Positions 1 to 11,363 of a stretch of DNA of 64,000 bases are shown piece after piece (position 1 is the stretch's first letter; each line of letters opens with the position of its first letter). Location: positions 13,269,366 through 13,333,365 of the forward strand of contig CM037587.1 in assembly GCA_021018995.1 (NCBI GenBank). Direction: 5' to 3'. The stretch comes from Chloranthus sessilifolius. Lineage: Eukaryota; Streptophyta; Magnoliopsida; Chloranthales; Chloranthaceae. The translations under genes and the position numbers were made by a program. The notes below the pieces were generated by a model that did no database searches, had not been told where the DNA came from, and saw only the letters and a list, made by a program, of their open reading frames with translations.

Positions 1-4
1 AGCA

Positions 5-1099
5 CGCAAAATTATAATGGTAGCAGCCCATTAACCAAATGTCGCTTCTATGTGTTGGGCAACTTGGTGCCCGATTTTAAAGTCCTTAGGGTCTATTTTG
101 TTGGCACAATTGTGTGTCATATGAAAGAGTATAATACCCTTTAGTTCTTAGCTGATGGGTTCAACCATAGGGTCAACCCTTTGACCATAACAGTTTTACG
201 AATCCACGCAAAATAATAAGCATGAGATATATAATCATCATAAATTCATCACATAAAAGTGTTAAAGTGTAGATTTAGATAGATAGGAGGGCACCCACAT
301 CATATGAGTTTTTGCTTGATTAGATAGGCACAGATCCAGCTTTAGCGTCCGACCTCATTCATTGATCGCAGGCGATTTCTGATTGGCTTAGTTTGGATTG
401 GCACGATTAGTGTAGAGAGGAGTTGCTCGGGTTCGGGGTGGCTCAAATTCGAGAGATCAAAATCCGAATCGTCGGTTAAGATCGGTGAATTGGCCTCTTC
501 TATTTTTATTTCATATGCAATAGTTTTGTGTTGCAGCTTGATTAGACACCGAAGGTGGTGATCTGATCGTGGTCGAGCCCATGATGTTGCCCAATGGTAG
601 GAATGCATGTCGTAGAAGATGAAGTGGTATTTTCGGTGTGGAGAAAGGTTGCAACACATATGATGATGTAATAAAGTATTGTTTTTGCTTTGTTTGCTTC
701 AAGGATTCTAAGAGAAAAATGGAGACTGATGGTGGTGGGTGGCTAAAATGAAGAGAAAGAAGTTGTGGGCTAACAGGGTGAGAGAGGGGGAGGGGGAGAG
801 AGAGAGAGAGAGATTAATTGGGGGATGGCTTGAGGCTGTTGTAGTGCATATGGGAGCAGAGGATGGGTTCTCAGTGAAGAAGAGATAGAGAGATAATCCA
901 AAAGGACTCTACCTACGAAGAATAGAGAGAGAAAAGAAAGATGAAGGGGATTCGGTGGTTACCCGAATCCCATTCTAATTCTTGCTTTTCTTATATTTGA
1001 ATATGGGTTGAGCTAAGAGTGTGAAGCACACACATAGAATTCGGTGCTCCACTACATCTAACACCATCGAATGAGCCTCCTAAGACCAAGGTCATAACA
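5..1099 (-). mobile_element. LTR of a Ty3/gypsy-like fossil, inverted partner of 2576-3663
   Basis: Read on the minus strand this begins TGTTATGACC just after a purine-rich tract (about 1100-1112) that follows a sequence typical of a gypsy pol end, so it looks like the 3' LTR of a minus-strand element. The whole 1.1 kb matches 2576-3663 in inverted orientation, including a GA/CT-rich tract. No intact coding region remains. It is an old, broken copy. Confidence 0.6.
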
Positions 1100-2575
1100 T
1101 TCTCTCCTCATAAATTTTTGTCCCCAAAAATTAGGTACGTGAGATCTCATTGAATTAAATCAATTCCCTTTTTTTCTCTTTTTTTTTTGAATGAGCTTGT
1201 GAAATTCATTCATCACTCAATATTTTAACGGTTAGAAGTATACAACCATTTTTCACACCAAGGCATGGTTCTCTCCTTATATAGTTGTCGACTCTAACTC
1301 ATAAATTACCCGCAAAGTTTCAATATATGTCGCCCAATATATTAAAAATTGTTTTTAACCGTTTTTGTGCCACAACTTGATTCTCCCTTAATAACAATAA
1401 AAGTTGACTTAAATTCATCAATGTATAAAATATCGTCAACTTTCATCACAATTTTTCTCAGATACGGGATCTGCCAACCTTTGTATCGAATATTTGATCG
1501 ATTTTTCGATTTCTTCGAATTTTCCTTGAATCTTTCTCTAATTTCTCGAATTAAACCAAAGTACGAATGATTATCAAGTCGAAACTTGGTTAGTATGGTC
1601 TTAACTACCCTCAAACATTACTGAATGTGTAAATTGTGCTTTATGAGTTGAATAAAGGGGGCAAGTAGGAATCAAAAACCAATTTCTTCTTTTTCACGGG
1701 TTTTCATTACTTTCTTACTCATGATTCATCCATCATTAATGAATAATATTGAGATTCAGTCTTTTAAGTCTCAAATTATTTGTCATTCCCAATTATCCTT
1801 AAGCACTCGACATTTCTAGTGTCACATTTGGTCATAATCCGTAGTCATCAATTTTCAACTGATATATTAAAATTTCTTAATTCTCTCAATTCTTAAAATC
1901 ACCTATTTAGTTAAACTTCTAACATCCAATTTTCAATTATTATTTCTTCTTATAACCTTTCGATCCTCAAAAGTTATTCTCAAGGAAATTCTTAAATCTC
2001 TCGCCAGTAGGTTGCTTTTCCTCTATTATCATCTTTAACTTTTCAGACATCATTCTTCTCGTAGTCTATTAAATAATTTATTCTAAATTTACTATTACTT
2101 CTCAACATCGATGACTCCTAAAACTCCGTTGCAAGATGTCATCTTTGTTATATCTTGTTGTATCTTAAAATATTTCAATCTGATCTAAAGTTGATGATAA
2201 TAATATATTTCACAATCTGAAATCACTTCTAATAAGTTATTCTTATGGTCGGTATCACAAGCTATAACAAATTTTAAATCATCCAAAATTTATCTTTTAT
2301 AATTACCCCTCAATCTAAGAAATTCTCTTCTAGTTACTACTCAATTCTAAAAAATTATTTATAATTTCTCTCACATGTTTTGAGCCTAAATAAGTTCTTC
2401 CTCAAACAAATCCTTAAGTCCTTAATTGAACCTTCAAATCTTACGTCATTGATCATCACACTTTCTTAAAATTCTTCAATCCTCAAAAGATCTAGAATTT
2501 AGGGTCTATTGGAACCATCGTCACATTAATCACCATAGTGTACTTACATGAGCCACATAGTCCTCGATGAAGTAA
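1100..2575. mobile_element. Degraded internal DNA between the two inverted LTRs
   Basis: This AT-rich spacer holds the probable pol end of the minus-strand gypsy-like fossil near 1100-1140. The rest is too decayed to classify. A 90-codon frame on the minus strand (1342-1614) resembles no family I recognise. It is clearly broken, with many changes. Confidence 0.35.
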
Positions 2576-2835
2576 TGTTATGACCCGGGTCTTAAGAGAT
2601 TCAATCGATGGTGTTAGATGTAGTGGAGTACCAAACTCCATGTGTGTGCTCCACACTCTAACTCAACCCACATTCAAATTTAAGAAAAACAAGTAGAATG
2701 GGATTCGAGTAACCACCGAATCCTCTTCCTCTTTCTTTCTCTTTCCCTTCCTTTCTTCTCTCTCTATCTCTTCTTCACCGAGAACCCATCCTCTACTCCC
2801 ATATGGACTACAGCAGCCTCAAGTCGTCCCCCAAT

Positions 2836-2880
<45 letters not shown>

Positions 2881-3663
2881 AACCCATACAACAGCCCCAC
2901 AACTTCTTTCTCTTCATTTCAGCCACCCACCACCATCGGTCTCCATTTTCCTCTTAGAATCTTTGAAGCAAACAAAGCAAAACAATACTTTATTACAACA
3001 ACATCATGTGTGTTTCAACCTTTCTCCACCACCGAAAATATCACTTCATCTTGTACAACACGCAGGCCCACTATTGGGCATCATCACGGGCTTGACCACG
3101 ACCAGATCACCACCTTCAGTGTTTAATCAAGCTGCAACACAAAACTATTGCATCTGAAACAAAAATAGAAGAGGCCAATCAACCGATATGAACCGATGAT
3201 TCGAATTTCGATCTCTTGAAATTGAGCCACCCCGAACCAGAGCAACTCCTCTCTACACTAATGGTGTCACTCTAAACTAAGCCAACCCAAAACCGCTTGC
3301 GATCAATGAATGAGGTCGGACGTTAAAATTGGATACGTGACTATCCAACCGATCAAAAGCTTATATGATGTGGGTGCCCTCCTATCTATCTAAAACTACA
3401 CTTGTATACTTTTATGTGATGAATTTATGATGATTATATATCTCATTATTATTGTTTTGCGTGAATTCGCAAAACTGCTATGGTCAAAGGGTTGACCCTA
3501 TGGTTGAACCCATCAGCTGAAAACTAAAGGATAGTATACCCTTCCAGATGACACACACACGTGCCAACAAAATAGATTCTAAGGACTTCAAAATCAGACA
3601 CCAATTTGCCCAACACATAGAAGCAACATTTGGTTAATGGGCTAGTGCCCTTATAATTTTGCA
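2576..3663 (+). mobile_element. LTR of a Ty3/gypsy-like fossil, plus orientation
   Basis: It starts TGTTATGACC, ends TTTTGCA, and matches 5-1099 as an inverted copy over its whole length. It contains a long CT tract (about 2839-2877). No primer-binding site follows it and no clear polypurine tract precedes it, so it may be a solo LTR or one end of a rearranged element. Confidence 0.6.
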
Positions 3664-4620
3664 CGTTTGCGCTAGGGGTCCTGTTTAACTCCCTATTGCA
3701 CACTATTTGTGCAACATAACCAAGCCCAAAGGGAAATAATGCTAATTATCATATGACCATCTATAAATCCAATGATCAGATCTATCTAATAATGACTGCA
3801 CATCAGCTTTTGAGCCACTTGAAAACGCATGAAAACTCTTTGCACACACTTGAAACTAACACTCGTGTCACTTAAAATTAAACCTCATGATCACATTTGG
3901 CCACCTTGACTTTGAGGGCTTGGGCCGAATCAACCATCATGCCTAGGTACTTTATAATCCCGGGTAAACATACATCAAATCCAATTGATCAAATTCTAAG
4001 GAATACATTTATGAGAAAAGTTAACAAAACTCGAAAGTTGTGGAGAAATAATTAAAGGGTTTAAACCCCTGTACATGTACGGTAAGGGGGTCTGTTTGAC
4101 CACCCATTTGACATAGTTTTCAATAAAACAAAGGTATGGTCCAAACACAGACCCCACCTAAATTCTTAAAAATCTCAATTGGAGAATAAATCTCCATTTA
4201 TGTTAATCTAGTTACACTAGAAAAATTAGATTTAAATTCTTCACGCTTCCCGAAGTGCGTAAAATCTTTAGTTTATTTCCATTAGGGCGCCACTATTAAA
4301 AATCTAAGAGTCTCAACCTTTCTCTTTACATTTGGCCAAAGACTCATACATTAGAGATCTTGACCACATCAGTCGACGGAGTTACAAGAACCTCTACCAT
4401 CATGATTGCACACAGGCCTTCTTACGTGAAACTACTCAAATAGGCCCGTATAAACTTTATAACCAAATTCTCAATTGAGATGTAAAGATTCTAAATCCAC
4501 GTCTTTAATCATATGGATACTGCAAGGCCCACAAATCATTAATTGAGTCCACGGATTCCACCAAGTGGACCTATTTGACCTTCAAACCCTAGACGAACCT
4601 AAGAACCCAAGAAGCCCAAA
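3664..4620. other. Non-coding stretch, nothing recognised
   Basis: No reading frame, terminal repeats or RNA-gene boxes stand out between the LTR and the start of hAT-1. Confidence 0.5.
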
Positions 4621-5499
4621 CATGGGTCAAAATATCGTCCAATACCGATACGTATCAGTTTTGCACCTAGGCGATACGATACAATAGTTTGGTATCGCAT
4701 GCCCCATAAAACTATGCAATTATCATCCGGTAGGGGTAAATCATCGCCCGTATCGGACGATACATTCAAATTATCGGACGATTATTTCAGTGTATCGTCC
4801 GATAATTTCATTATTTTCAAAAGCTCCTTAAAACTTTCAAATTATCGGACGATACGGGTAAATTATCGCCCATTTCGTCTGATACATTGAAATTATCAGA
4901 TGATAACATATTTCAATTTTTTGGTTGTGGGCCCAGCCACTTAAGACCCGCGGGTTTGGGAGGTTTTTTATGCGATTTCAGCCCCTTTTCCCCATTTTCT
5001 CTTCTTTCTAAGCTACATCTTCTTCCTCTAGCTTAACAATCGAGAGAGCAAAAGTTAGCGTACGAACCGCCCGGAAAGCTCGGAATCGTCACGTTTTCAT
5101 CAGAGATCATCGCATAGGTATCGTGTTCCATCATATAAGTTATTTTTTCTTTATTTGTGTGTATTTTTTAACCTATTTTCACTATATCTACCTATAAATA
5201 TGGTAGATCTAGTGAAAACTAGATCTACATTCTAGGGGATTTATTTATTTAAAATCTACCCTTAAATATGGTAGATATTGAATTTTTAAGCTCAAATTAG
5301 GGGGTTTGTGTTAAACCACCCTAATTTGAGCCTATAATGGGTCAAATTTTGAGGTTTATGTGGGTGGGTCGATTTATAAAATTATTTATTAAATAATAAT
5401 ATGTGGGTCAATTTCTAACTATGGGGTTTATGTGGGTCATTTTATAACTTAATTTATTTTAGAGTTTATGTGGGTCAATTTGATAATAATTATGGGGTT

Positions 5500-6305
5500 T
5501 ATGTGTGTCACATATCCCATGACATACCCCATGACATATCAATTACACATGTGTCACATGTGTCGCATGTGTCATGGGGTATGTGACACATCAATTACAC
5601 GTGTCGCGACACATGTAATTTGATGTGTCACACATGTATGACACATGTATGATGTATCACATGTGTCACATACTCGCATGTGGCATGGGGTATGTGACAC
5701 ATGTGATGAATGTGTCACATGTGATTAATGTGTCACATGTATCACACATATGACACATACCCCGTGACACATCAATTACACATGTGTCGCATGTGGCATG
5801 GGATATGTGACACAGTGAGTATGTGACACATCAATTACACATGTGTCGCGACACATGTAATTGATGTGTCACATGTGTCACACATGTGACACATACCCCA
5901 TGCCACATCAATTACACATGTGTAATTGATATGGCATGGGGCATGTTACACGTGTCGCGACTAATGTGTAATTGATGTATCACATGTATCACACATGTAA
6001 TTAATGTGTCACATGTATCACACATATGGCACATACCCCGTGACACATCAATTACACATGTGTCGCATGTGACATGGGGTATGTGACGCATGTGAGCATG
6101 TGACACATCAATTACACATGTGTCGCGACATATGTAATTGATGTGTCGCATGTGTCACACATACCCCATGCCACATCAGACACATGTATAATTGATGTGG
6201 CATGGGGCATGTGACACATCAATTACACGTGTCACATATGTCATGGGGTATGTGACACACCAATTACACATGTCACATACCCCATGATGCATGTGACACA
6301 TCAAT
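5500..6305. repeat. Self-complementary minisatellite in the hAT-1 leader intron
   Basis: About 800 bp are built from ATGTGTCACATG, CAATTACACATGTGTCG and CATGGGGTATGTGAC modules in both orientations. Perfect palindromes such as TGTGTCGCGACACA recur. The transcript could fold into many nested hairpins. The block sits between the leader exon and the BED-finger exon of hAT-1. Confidence 0.85.
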
Positions 6306-6835
6306 TTCAAATAAATATGATTTTGAAATAAATATGATTTTCAAATATTTTAAAAATTAAAATAATATGATTTTCTAATATTTTCAAAATTAGAATAATA
6401 TCAACTAAATACTATTTTCAAATGTAATATAAAATTTTTAAAATTTTTAGAATAATATGAAATAAATATGGTAAAATATAATCTAATATTTTAAAAATAA
6501 GAACAATATCAAATAAATTTTTAAATATAATCTAAAAAAATTTTAAATTAGAATAATATCAAATAAATTTGGTAAAATATAATCTAATATTTTAAAAATA
6601 AGAATAATATCAAATAAATTTTCAAAAACTAGAATAATATCAAATAAATTTGGTAAAATATAATCTAAAATTTTTAAAAATTAGAATAATATCAAATAAA
6701 TCTGATAAAATACAATCTAATATTTTAAAAATAACAATAATATGAAATAAATTTTCAAATGTAATATAAAAATTTTTTAAATTAGAATAATATCAATTAA
6801 ATTTTATTTTATAATCTAAATATTTTAATTTAATC
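6306..6835. repeat. AT-rich tandem repeat in the hAT-1 leader intron
   Basis: Imperfect tandem units of about 60-70 bp contain AATATCAAATAAATTT and TAATCTAATATTTTAAAAAT. The array runs up to the likely splice acceptor before the first transposase exon. Confidence 0.8.
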
Positions 6836-6873
6836 CAATCATTTGCTCATTCATGCAGGTGAAATAAATAAAT

Positions 6874-7194
6874 ATGGTACGATTATCAGATCCAGCTTGG
6901 CGATACGGCACAGCAATAGATGGTGATAGACTTCGAATAAAATGCAAGCTTTGTGGGAAAAAATTGTTGGGAGGAGGTATCACACAATTGGAGGAGCATT
7001 TGGCTCACGTTAAGGGAGAGATAAAAGGATGTCCCAATGTACCCAAAGAGGTGAAAGAAGATGCCAGAGCCAGTTTACAGGCGGCTAAGGGAAAGAAAAA
7101 AGCAAAAGTCGACCAAGATAGAGAAATGTATGAGAGAATAAGGATGGGAGATCCAGAGTTTCTTGCATCTGGACCTGAGGATGAGGAAGAATAG
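6874..7194 (+). pseudogene. hAT-1 transposase, BED zinc-finger part
   Basis: The frame opens with ATG 16 bases after a CAG splice-acceptor-like site. Residues 22-51 hold the BED-type finger CKLCGKK...HLAHVKGEIKGC, the DNA-binding head of plant hAT transposases that later carry DUF659. Basic and acidic linkers follow. The frame ends in an acidic run, and the next part of the protein continues in another frame that overlaps it from 7163, so a one-base frameshift near 7185-7195 separates the finger from the catalytic part. In intact relatives these are one protein that binds the element's terminal repeats in the nucleus. The identity is well supported by the finger and the following DUF659 domain; the product cannot be made as one chain. 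Confidence 0.8.
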
Positions 7195-8311
7195 ACAGCG
7201 AGTCATGAGAGAGAGTGCTAAAGAAGCACGACAACGACGAGATCAAGAAGAAGCTGATTATCGGTTTCGGTCCAGGTTGAGGGGCCCATCCATGCCTGCT
7301 GTTGGTGGTGGATCTAGTCATAAGCCACATGTTGATAATGATGAGGTTATTCAGGAGACTGCCAGGTTGCATAGGTCAGCATCCATGAGGGAGACCAGGC
7401 CGTCTACTATAGGTCGTACTACAGGTCTCATGGATTCGTTCATGTATCGGACAGAAAGCTCCAAACAAACTAAATTGAGTGCAATGTCACTAAAAAAATT
7501 AGGGAAGCTTGGAAAATCCATTGCAAAGTTCCTGATATACAACCACATTCTGAGTCAGGTTGTGGAGTCGTCATACTTCAAAAGTATGATTGATGCAAGT
7601 GTTGAAGCTGATCCAAGAGTTAAAAAGCCCACTGCATACGAGGCATTTGGGCCCTTACTAGATAATGAGTACAAGGAGATAGGAGCTTATGTGGACAGCT
7701 TACACGAAGTACAGGATGAGAGAGGTTGCACAATTATGTGCGATAGATGGACCGGTTCCACAATGAAGAGTTTGATCAACTTTTTAGTCTACAGCGATGG
7801 CGGGACAGTATTTCTAAAATCAGTTGATGCTTCTAAACATGCGAAGACAACCGATTCCTTCTTCCAACTAATGGATAAGGTAGTTGAAGAGGTTGAAGAG
7901 AAGCGACTTGTGCATGTGGTAACAGGCAATGCCGCCAATTACAAAGTCGCAGGAAGACAATTAATGTTGAAGATACGTCACTTGTATTGGACTCCGTGTG
8001 TCGCTCATTACGTAGACTTCATTCTTGAGGATTTGGGAAAGAGAAGCAAGACACAGACAACTATTCAGAAGGGAAGAACGATTACTTCTCACCTATACAG
8101 CAGTGACAAGTTGGTGAATTTGATGAGAGACTTCACCAAGAACGAGCTACTCCAGCCTGCGATTACACAGTTTGCGACACAATTTCTAACCCTACAGAGC
8201 TTGGTTAGATATAGGCGTGAGCTGAAAAGCATGGTCAACTCCGAAGAATGGAGAAAATATGAGTTAGAACTCCCACAAGCAAAGAGGCTTGCAATGAAGT
8301 TGCTGACCTGA
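7163..8311 (+). pseudogene. hAT-1 transposase, DUF659 catalytic part
   Basis: This is the DUF659 region of a plant hAT transposase, which would cut and rejoin the element's ends. Visible landmarks are LMDSFMYRTESSKQTKLS, the first catalytic-aspartate motif MCDRWTGS (about residue 194), FLKSVDASKHAKTTDSFF, and LYWTPCVAHYVDFILED with the family C..H pair. The usual V(V)TDNAANY motif reads VTGNAANY, so the second catalytic aspartate is glycine. The first ATG of this frame is not the native start; the real protein begins in the BED exon in another frame. The frame stops at 8311, and further homologous C-terminal sequence follows in shifted frames. The call is confident at family level, and inactivity is nearly certain. 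Confidence 0.85.
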
Positions 8312-8333
8312 TCTACAGCCCTTAGTTTTAGGC

Positions 8334-9023
8334 AGATGTTGACCACCTGATTGTCGTCACTACTCCGTTGGTGCAAGTATTGAGGTTGGTATATGGTGAT
8401 GAGAAACCAACGATGGAGTATGTTTACGGTCAATGAATAAAGCAAAATTGGCTATTAAAACCAAATGTCCTACAAAATATAAACAATATTGAGCGATCAT
8501 CGACAAGAGGTGTGATGCACAATTCCACCAGTACTTGCTTGCCGCAGATATAACATGTTAAACTGCTTATATAGTGATTTTTATTTATTTATTACTTTTT
8601 ATATTATTCATTGTTTCCATATATTGATGAGATTGTTCATATTTGATGTATAGCACACTACTTGAATTCGACCTTCCAGTATACGCGACGCTTCGAGTTG
8701 AGTGAGGCTGATGAAGTGTACAGCGGTTTGCTTAATGTGATCCAACAAATGCTCCCTGAGTTGACGAACCAAGGTCAAGTCATAAGAGATGTGAGTAATC
8801 ATACCTTATAACTAATAAGTCAAGTGTCATATGATATGTTTATTGATATGTGGGTTATTGTATTCCACCTTTGTAGATTAACATGTTCCGCAAGAGACAT
8901 GGGTCATTTAGGATCCCGTTGGTGCAATCCCAAATCAAGTATGATAAACCCGCTGATTGATGGATGCACTATGGAGGTGATGGCCCGATACTTAGGCGAG
9001 TTGCAATGCGAGTTTTTATCGCA
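8334..9023 (+). pseudogene. hAT-1 transposase, eroded C-terminal part before the hAT-2 insertion
   Basis: Short stretches in several frames match the downstream part of DUF659-type hAT transposases: a TTPLVQVLRLVYGDEKPTME segment near 8370-8415, NKAKLAIKTKC near 8435-8465, a block near 8670-8790, and NMFRKRHGSFRIPL near 8880-8925. A T-rich intron-like piece lies near 8570-8640 and another near 8795-8875. Several stops and frame changes separate the pieces. The homology runs straight into the hAT-2 insertion point. Confidence 0.6.
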
Positions 9024-9104
9024 AACATGTTCAGTGGCGGAACTACGTACCCACGAGTGTGGGCGCACGCCTCCATTGAACCCCAAAACAACTTTTTTTG
9101 ATCC

Positions 9105-9111
9105 TATAAAA
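9105..9111 (+). promoter_or_regulatory. TATA box of hAT-2
   Basis: TATAAAA lies about 75 bp inside the left end of hAT-2, followed by a CT-rich and AACCCTAA-rich leader typical of plant 5' untranslated exons. This is inference from position and motif. Confidence 0.45.
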
Positions 9112-9139
9112 CCCAACTTACAAAAACGGATGCCCTCTC

Positions 9140-9396
9140 TCCCTATTTTCTCTCCAAGTCTAAACTCTAAACCCCTCCCACCGTCCCACGCCCTCCCTCT
9201 TTTCAGGTTTTTGTCTCTCTAAAACCCTAAAATCCATGCTCTCTCTCTCTAAAAACTCACACCCCTCTCTCTAAAAAACCCACACCCTTTCTCTAAACCA
9301 GCGCCCTCCGCGGCTCCGCCCTCCCTCTGCTCTCTCTGGGCTCCTCCTGCCGGTTGCCGCCAGTCTGCCACCCTTCGGTAGTCCTGTAACTCGTTG
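9140..9396 (+). other. hAT-2 leader exon (non-coding)
   Basis: A pyrimidine-rich then GC-rich leader ends at a strong donor-like site GTTG|GTAAGC at 9397. A short second leader exon is likely at 10492-10568, with acceptor TGTGTAG and donor CAGAG|GTAA. A similar exon occurs in the truncated relative at about 17760-17845, which supports it as a family feature. The transcription start is not determined. Confidence 0.4.
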
Positions 9397-9599
9397 GTAA
9401 GCTGCCTCTCTTCTTCTTCTTCTAAGGTTCGACTAAGCTCTTTCTTGTTTTCTTCTTCTTCTTCTTGTCTCTCTCTCTAAATTTTGGATTTTATTTTTTT
9501 TAATTGATTTAGGGTTAGGGTCAAATTTAGGGTTTTATTTTTTTTTAATTGATTTAGGGTTAGGGTTCTCAGTATGTGAGCCATTAATTATTCCGACCA

Positions 9600-10180
9600 C
9601 TGTTTAGCCTTTATTGAATTTGGTCTAATGGCAGTTTTGATTGGATTCTATGATCATGTCCAAACCTGTTGGTATCGAAAAACCGTGCACTAAGCTTTCG
9701 AATCGGATTAAAGCCAAGTCACAAATTGTGGGTAGAATGCTAACAGTAGTAATCTCATTAGGTGTTATGTCAAGCATTTTCAACTCATGGAAGACCTCAA
9801 GAGCTTCCATATAAAGGCCATTTTTAGCTAACCCAGATATCATTATAGTCCAGAAAACTACATTTTTCAATTCAGTTCCTCGAAAAATGTGCTCTACACT
9901 ATAATTAATCCATAAAAAGTGTATGAATTCACTAATATGTTGGAAAGGAAGAGGTTTTGAGTGAGACCAGAAGTGATTATCTGGTCGTGGACTTGTTGGA
10001 GTGGCTTTAGTCCATTGATTTGTTGGAGGGTGGCAGCAAACAAGGGATATTTAACGGGTTTTGGGCCTTTTGGCTTTTGATTTGAAATCGGTTTTGTTTG
10101 TTTGACTGGAGAGAGATAATTGTTTGGCTGAATGCCTGAATCTATATCTTTATGTGTCAGAATGTGGACCACCTTCCATA
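9600..10180 (-). pseudogene. Captured 5' fragment of a PPR gene inside hAT-2
   Basis: On the minus strand the fragment starts with an ATG at 10172 and a short leader, then ATLQQINGLKPLQQVHDQII and TSGLTQNLFLSNILVNSY, the usual opening of a plant PLS-class pentatricopeptide repeat protein. After a frame change near 9890-9905 it continues with KNVVFWTIMISGLAKNG, EALEVFHELKMLDITPNEIT and LVHGFSI, which are classic PPR motifs. Such proteins bind organelle RNA, and intact ones run to several hundred residues; only about 170 codons are here. The fragment lies in the first intron of hAT-2 and is antisense to its transposase, so it was probably picked up by the element. The family is confident; the parent gene is unknown. 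Confidence 0.8.
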
Positions 10181-10794
10181 TCTTGTTTAGGATTCATTCA
10201 TTTTGATCTAAGACCAAAAAATTGTATTAAGATGAAACTTTTATGGTATAATTGTTTTGCTGAAACTAATCAAAACTATAGCAAGGGGTATCATATGGTA
10301 TAGAATAGGGAGAAAAATATTTAAGCGTAAATTATAATCTATGCACCATAAGTATTTAAAATATTTAAGTGTAAATTAAAATATTTAGGGCCTTTCATTT
10401 AACATTTTCACTAGATTTAGGATTTTATTTTTATTGAAATTTAGAATTTTATTTGTTAAATATTAATTGTATTTTGAATTTTATTGTGTAGGTTTTCAAC
10501 AAACCGGATTTGTCCGATCGCGCAATCGGATTTGAGTTAAAATTTCTTTGGATCGTGCTAAATCAGAGGTAATTTTGTTTGTCTAAATTTAACTTTTTGT
10601 AATTCTATTTTATTGGCTGATAATGATTAATTTATGTTTAGGAAATTGATTATGTTTAGGATAAATATGTGAATAAATTTTTATTTGATGTGTGTGCTCT
10701 GGCGAATGCGACTTCTAGTCTTTCTTGGTTCATGCTTAGTTTCTAGGGTAAACAATCAAAGCTTGATTTGGTTAATGTAACAGCCGAGGCTGGC

Positions 10795-11225
10795 CCAAAA
10801 ATAAACTGGATATTTTTGCGCTTCTCCTTACCAAGGATCTGTAAATAAGCTTCTTTATCAGCTTGGTACTTTTCTTCATAAGGCTTCTTTTTTTTCAGCA
10901 TTCAAGTTCTTCCATTTTGCTCCCATTATATTGGAGATTTCCTTGAACTCAACATTTGAGTTCTCTTTCTTAACCTAAATTGAAAAAGAAAAAAAAAATC
11001 AAAGTAAAAAAAAATGACTATATATTTGATCATTAATTAATGAAATTAAGTTGGATCATATTTTTCTATTAACCCATTTTCGCTTACCTCATTCCATTGA
11101 TCTTTACACCAGAGTATATATGCAGCCATGCAGGGCAGGGCTTCTTCTTATCAGTGGACCCCTTCTTCTCCTTTTCTCTTAGAGATAGAGTTCGGGTCGG
11201 CTTCAAAAATAAACTCACCTCAAAT
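10795..11225 (-). pseudogene. Captured 3xHMG-box gene fragment, intron retained, inside hAT-2
   Basis: Minus-strand exon pieces read DKKKPCPA, then AYILWCKDQWNE, then (after an intron) VKKENSNVEFKEISNIMGAK, WKNLNAEKK, KPYEEKYQADKEAYLQIL and GKEKRK. This is an HMG box of the plant 3xHMG-box/HMGB6-HMGB13 type, a chromatin protein that binds and bends DNA. The intron at 10975-11087 keeps GTAAGC and TTTAG borders and falls between NE and VKK, so genomic DNA rather than a processed copy was captured. One-base slips lie in the A-run near 10895-10900 and near the TGCAT at about 11130. A further exon-end-like piece precedes it near 11200-11225. It sits antisense to the hAT-2 transposase. Confidence 0.78.
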
Positions 11226-11363
11226 TTGACAAGAGCCTTTAAGACAATAAAATAAAAAATGACTACTTTCTAAGGTTGTAATATATGATAGAAATTAGAA
11301 ATAGAGTGCGTTACAATGAGGATATGAAGGACTGATTTGCATCTTTTGTTTATCGAACCAGTA

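Noticed and set aside
5912-6151. 79-codon His/Cys-rich frame
   Set aside because: It is a product of the ATGTGTCAC minisatellite with no other sign of coding.
8904-9116. Minus-strand frame crossing the hAT-2 left end
   Set aside because: It spans an insertion junction and has no family match.
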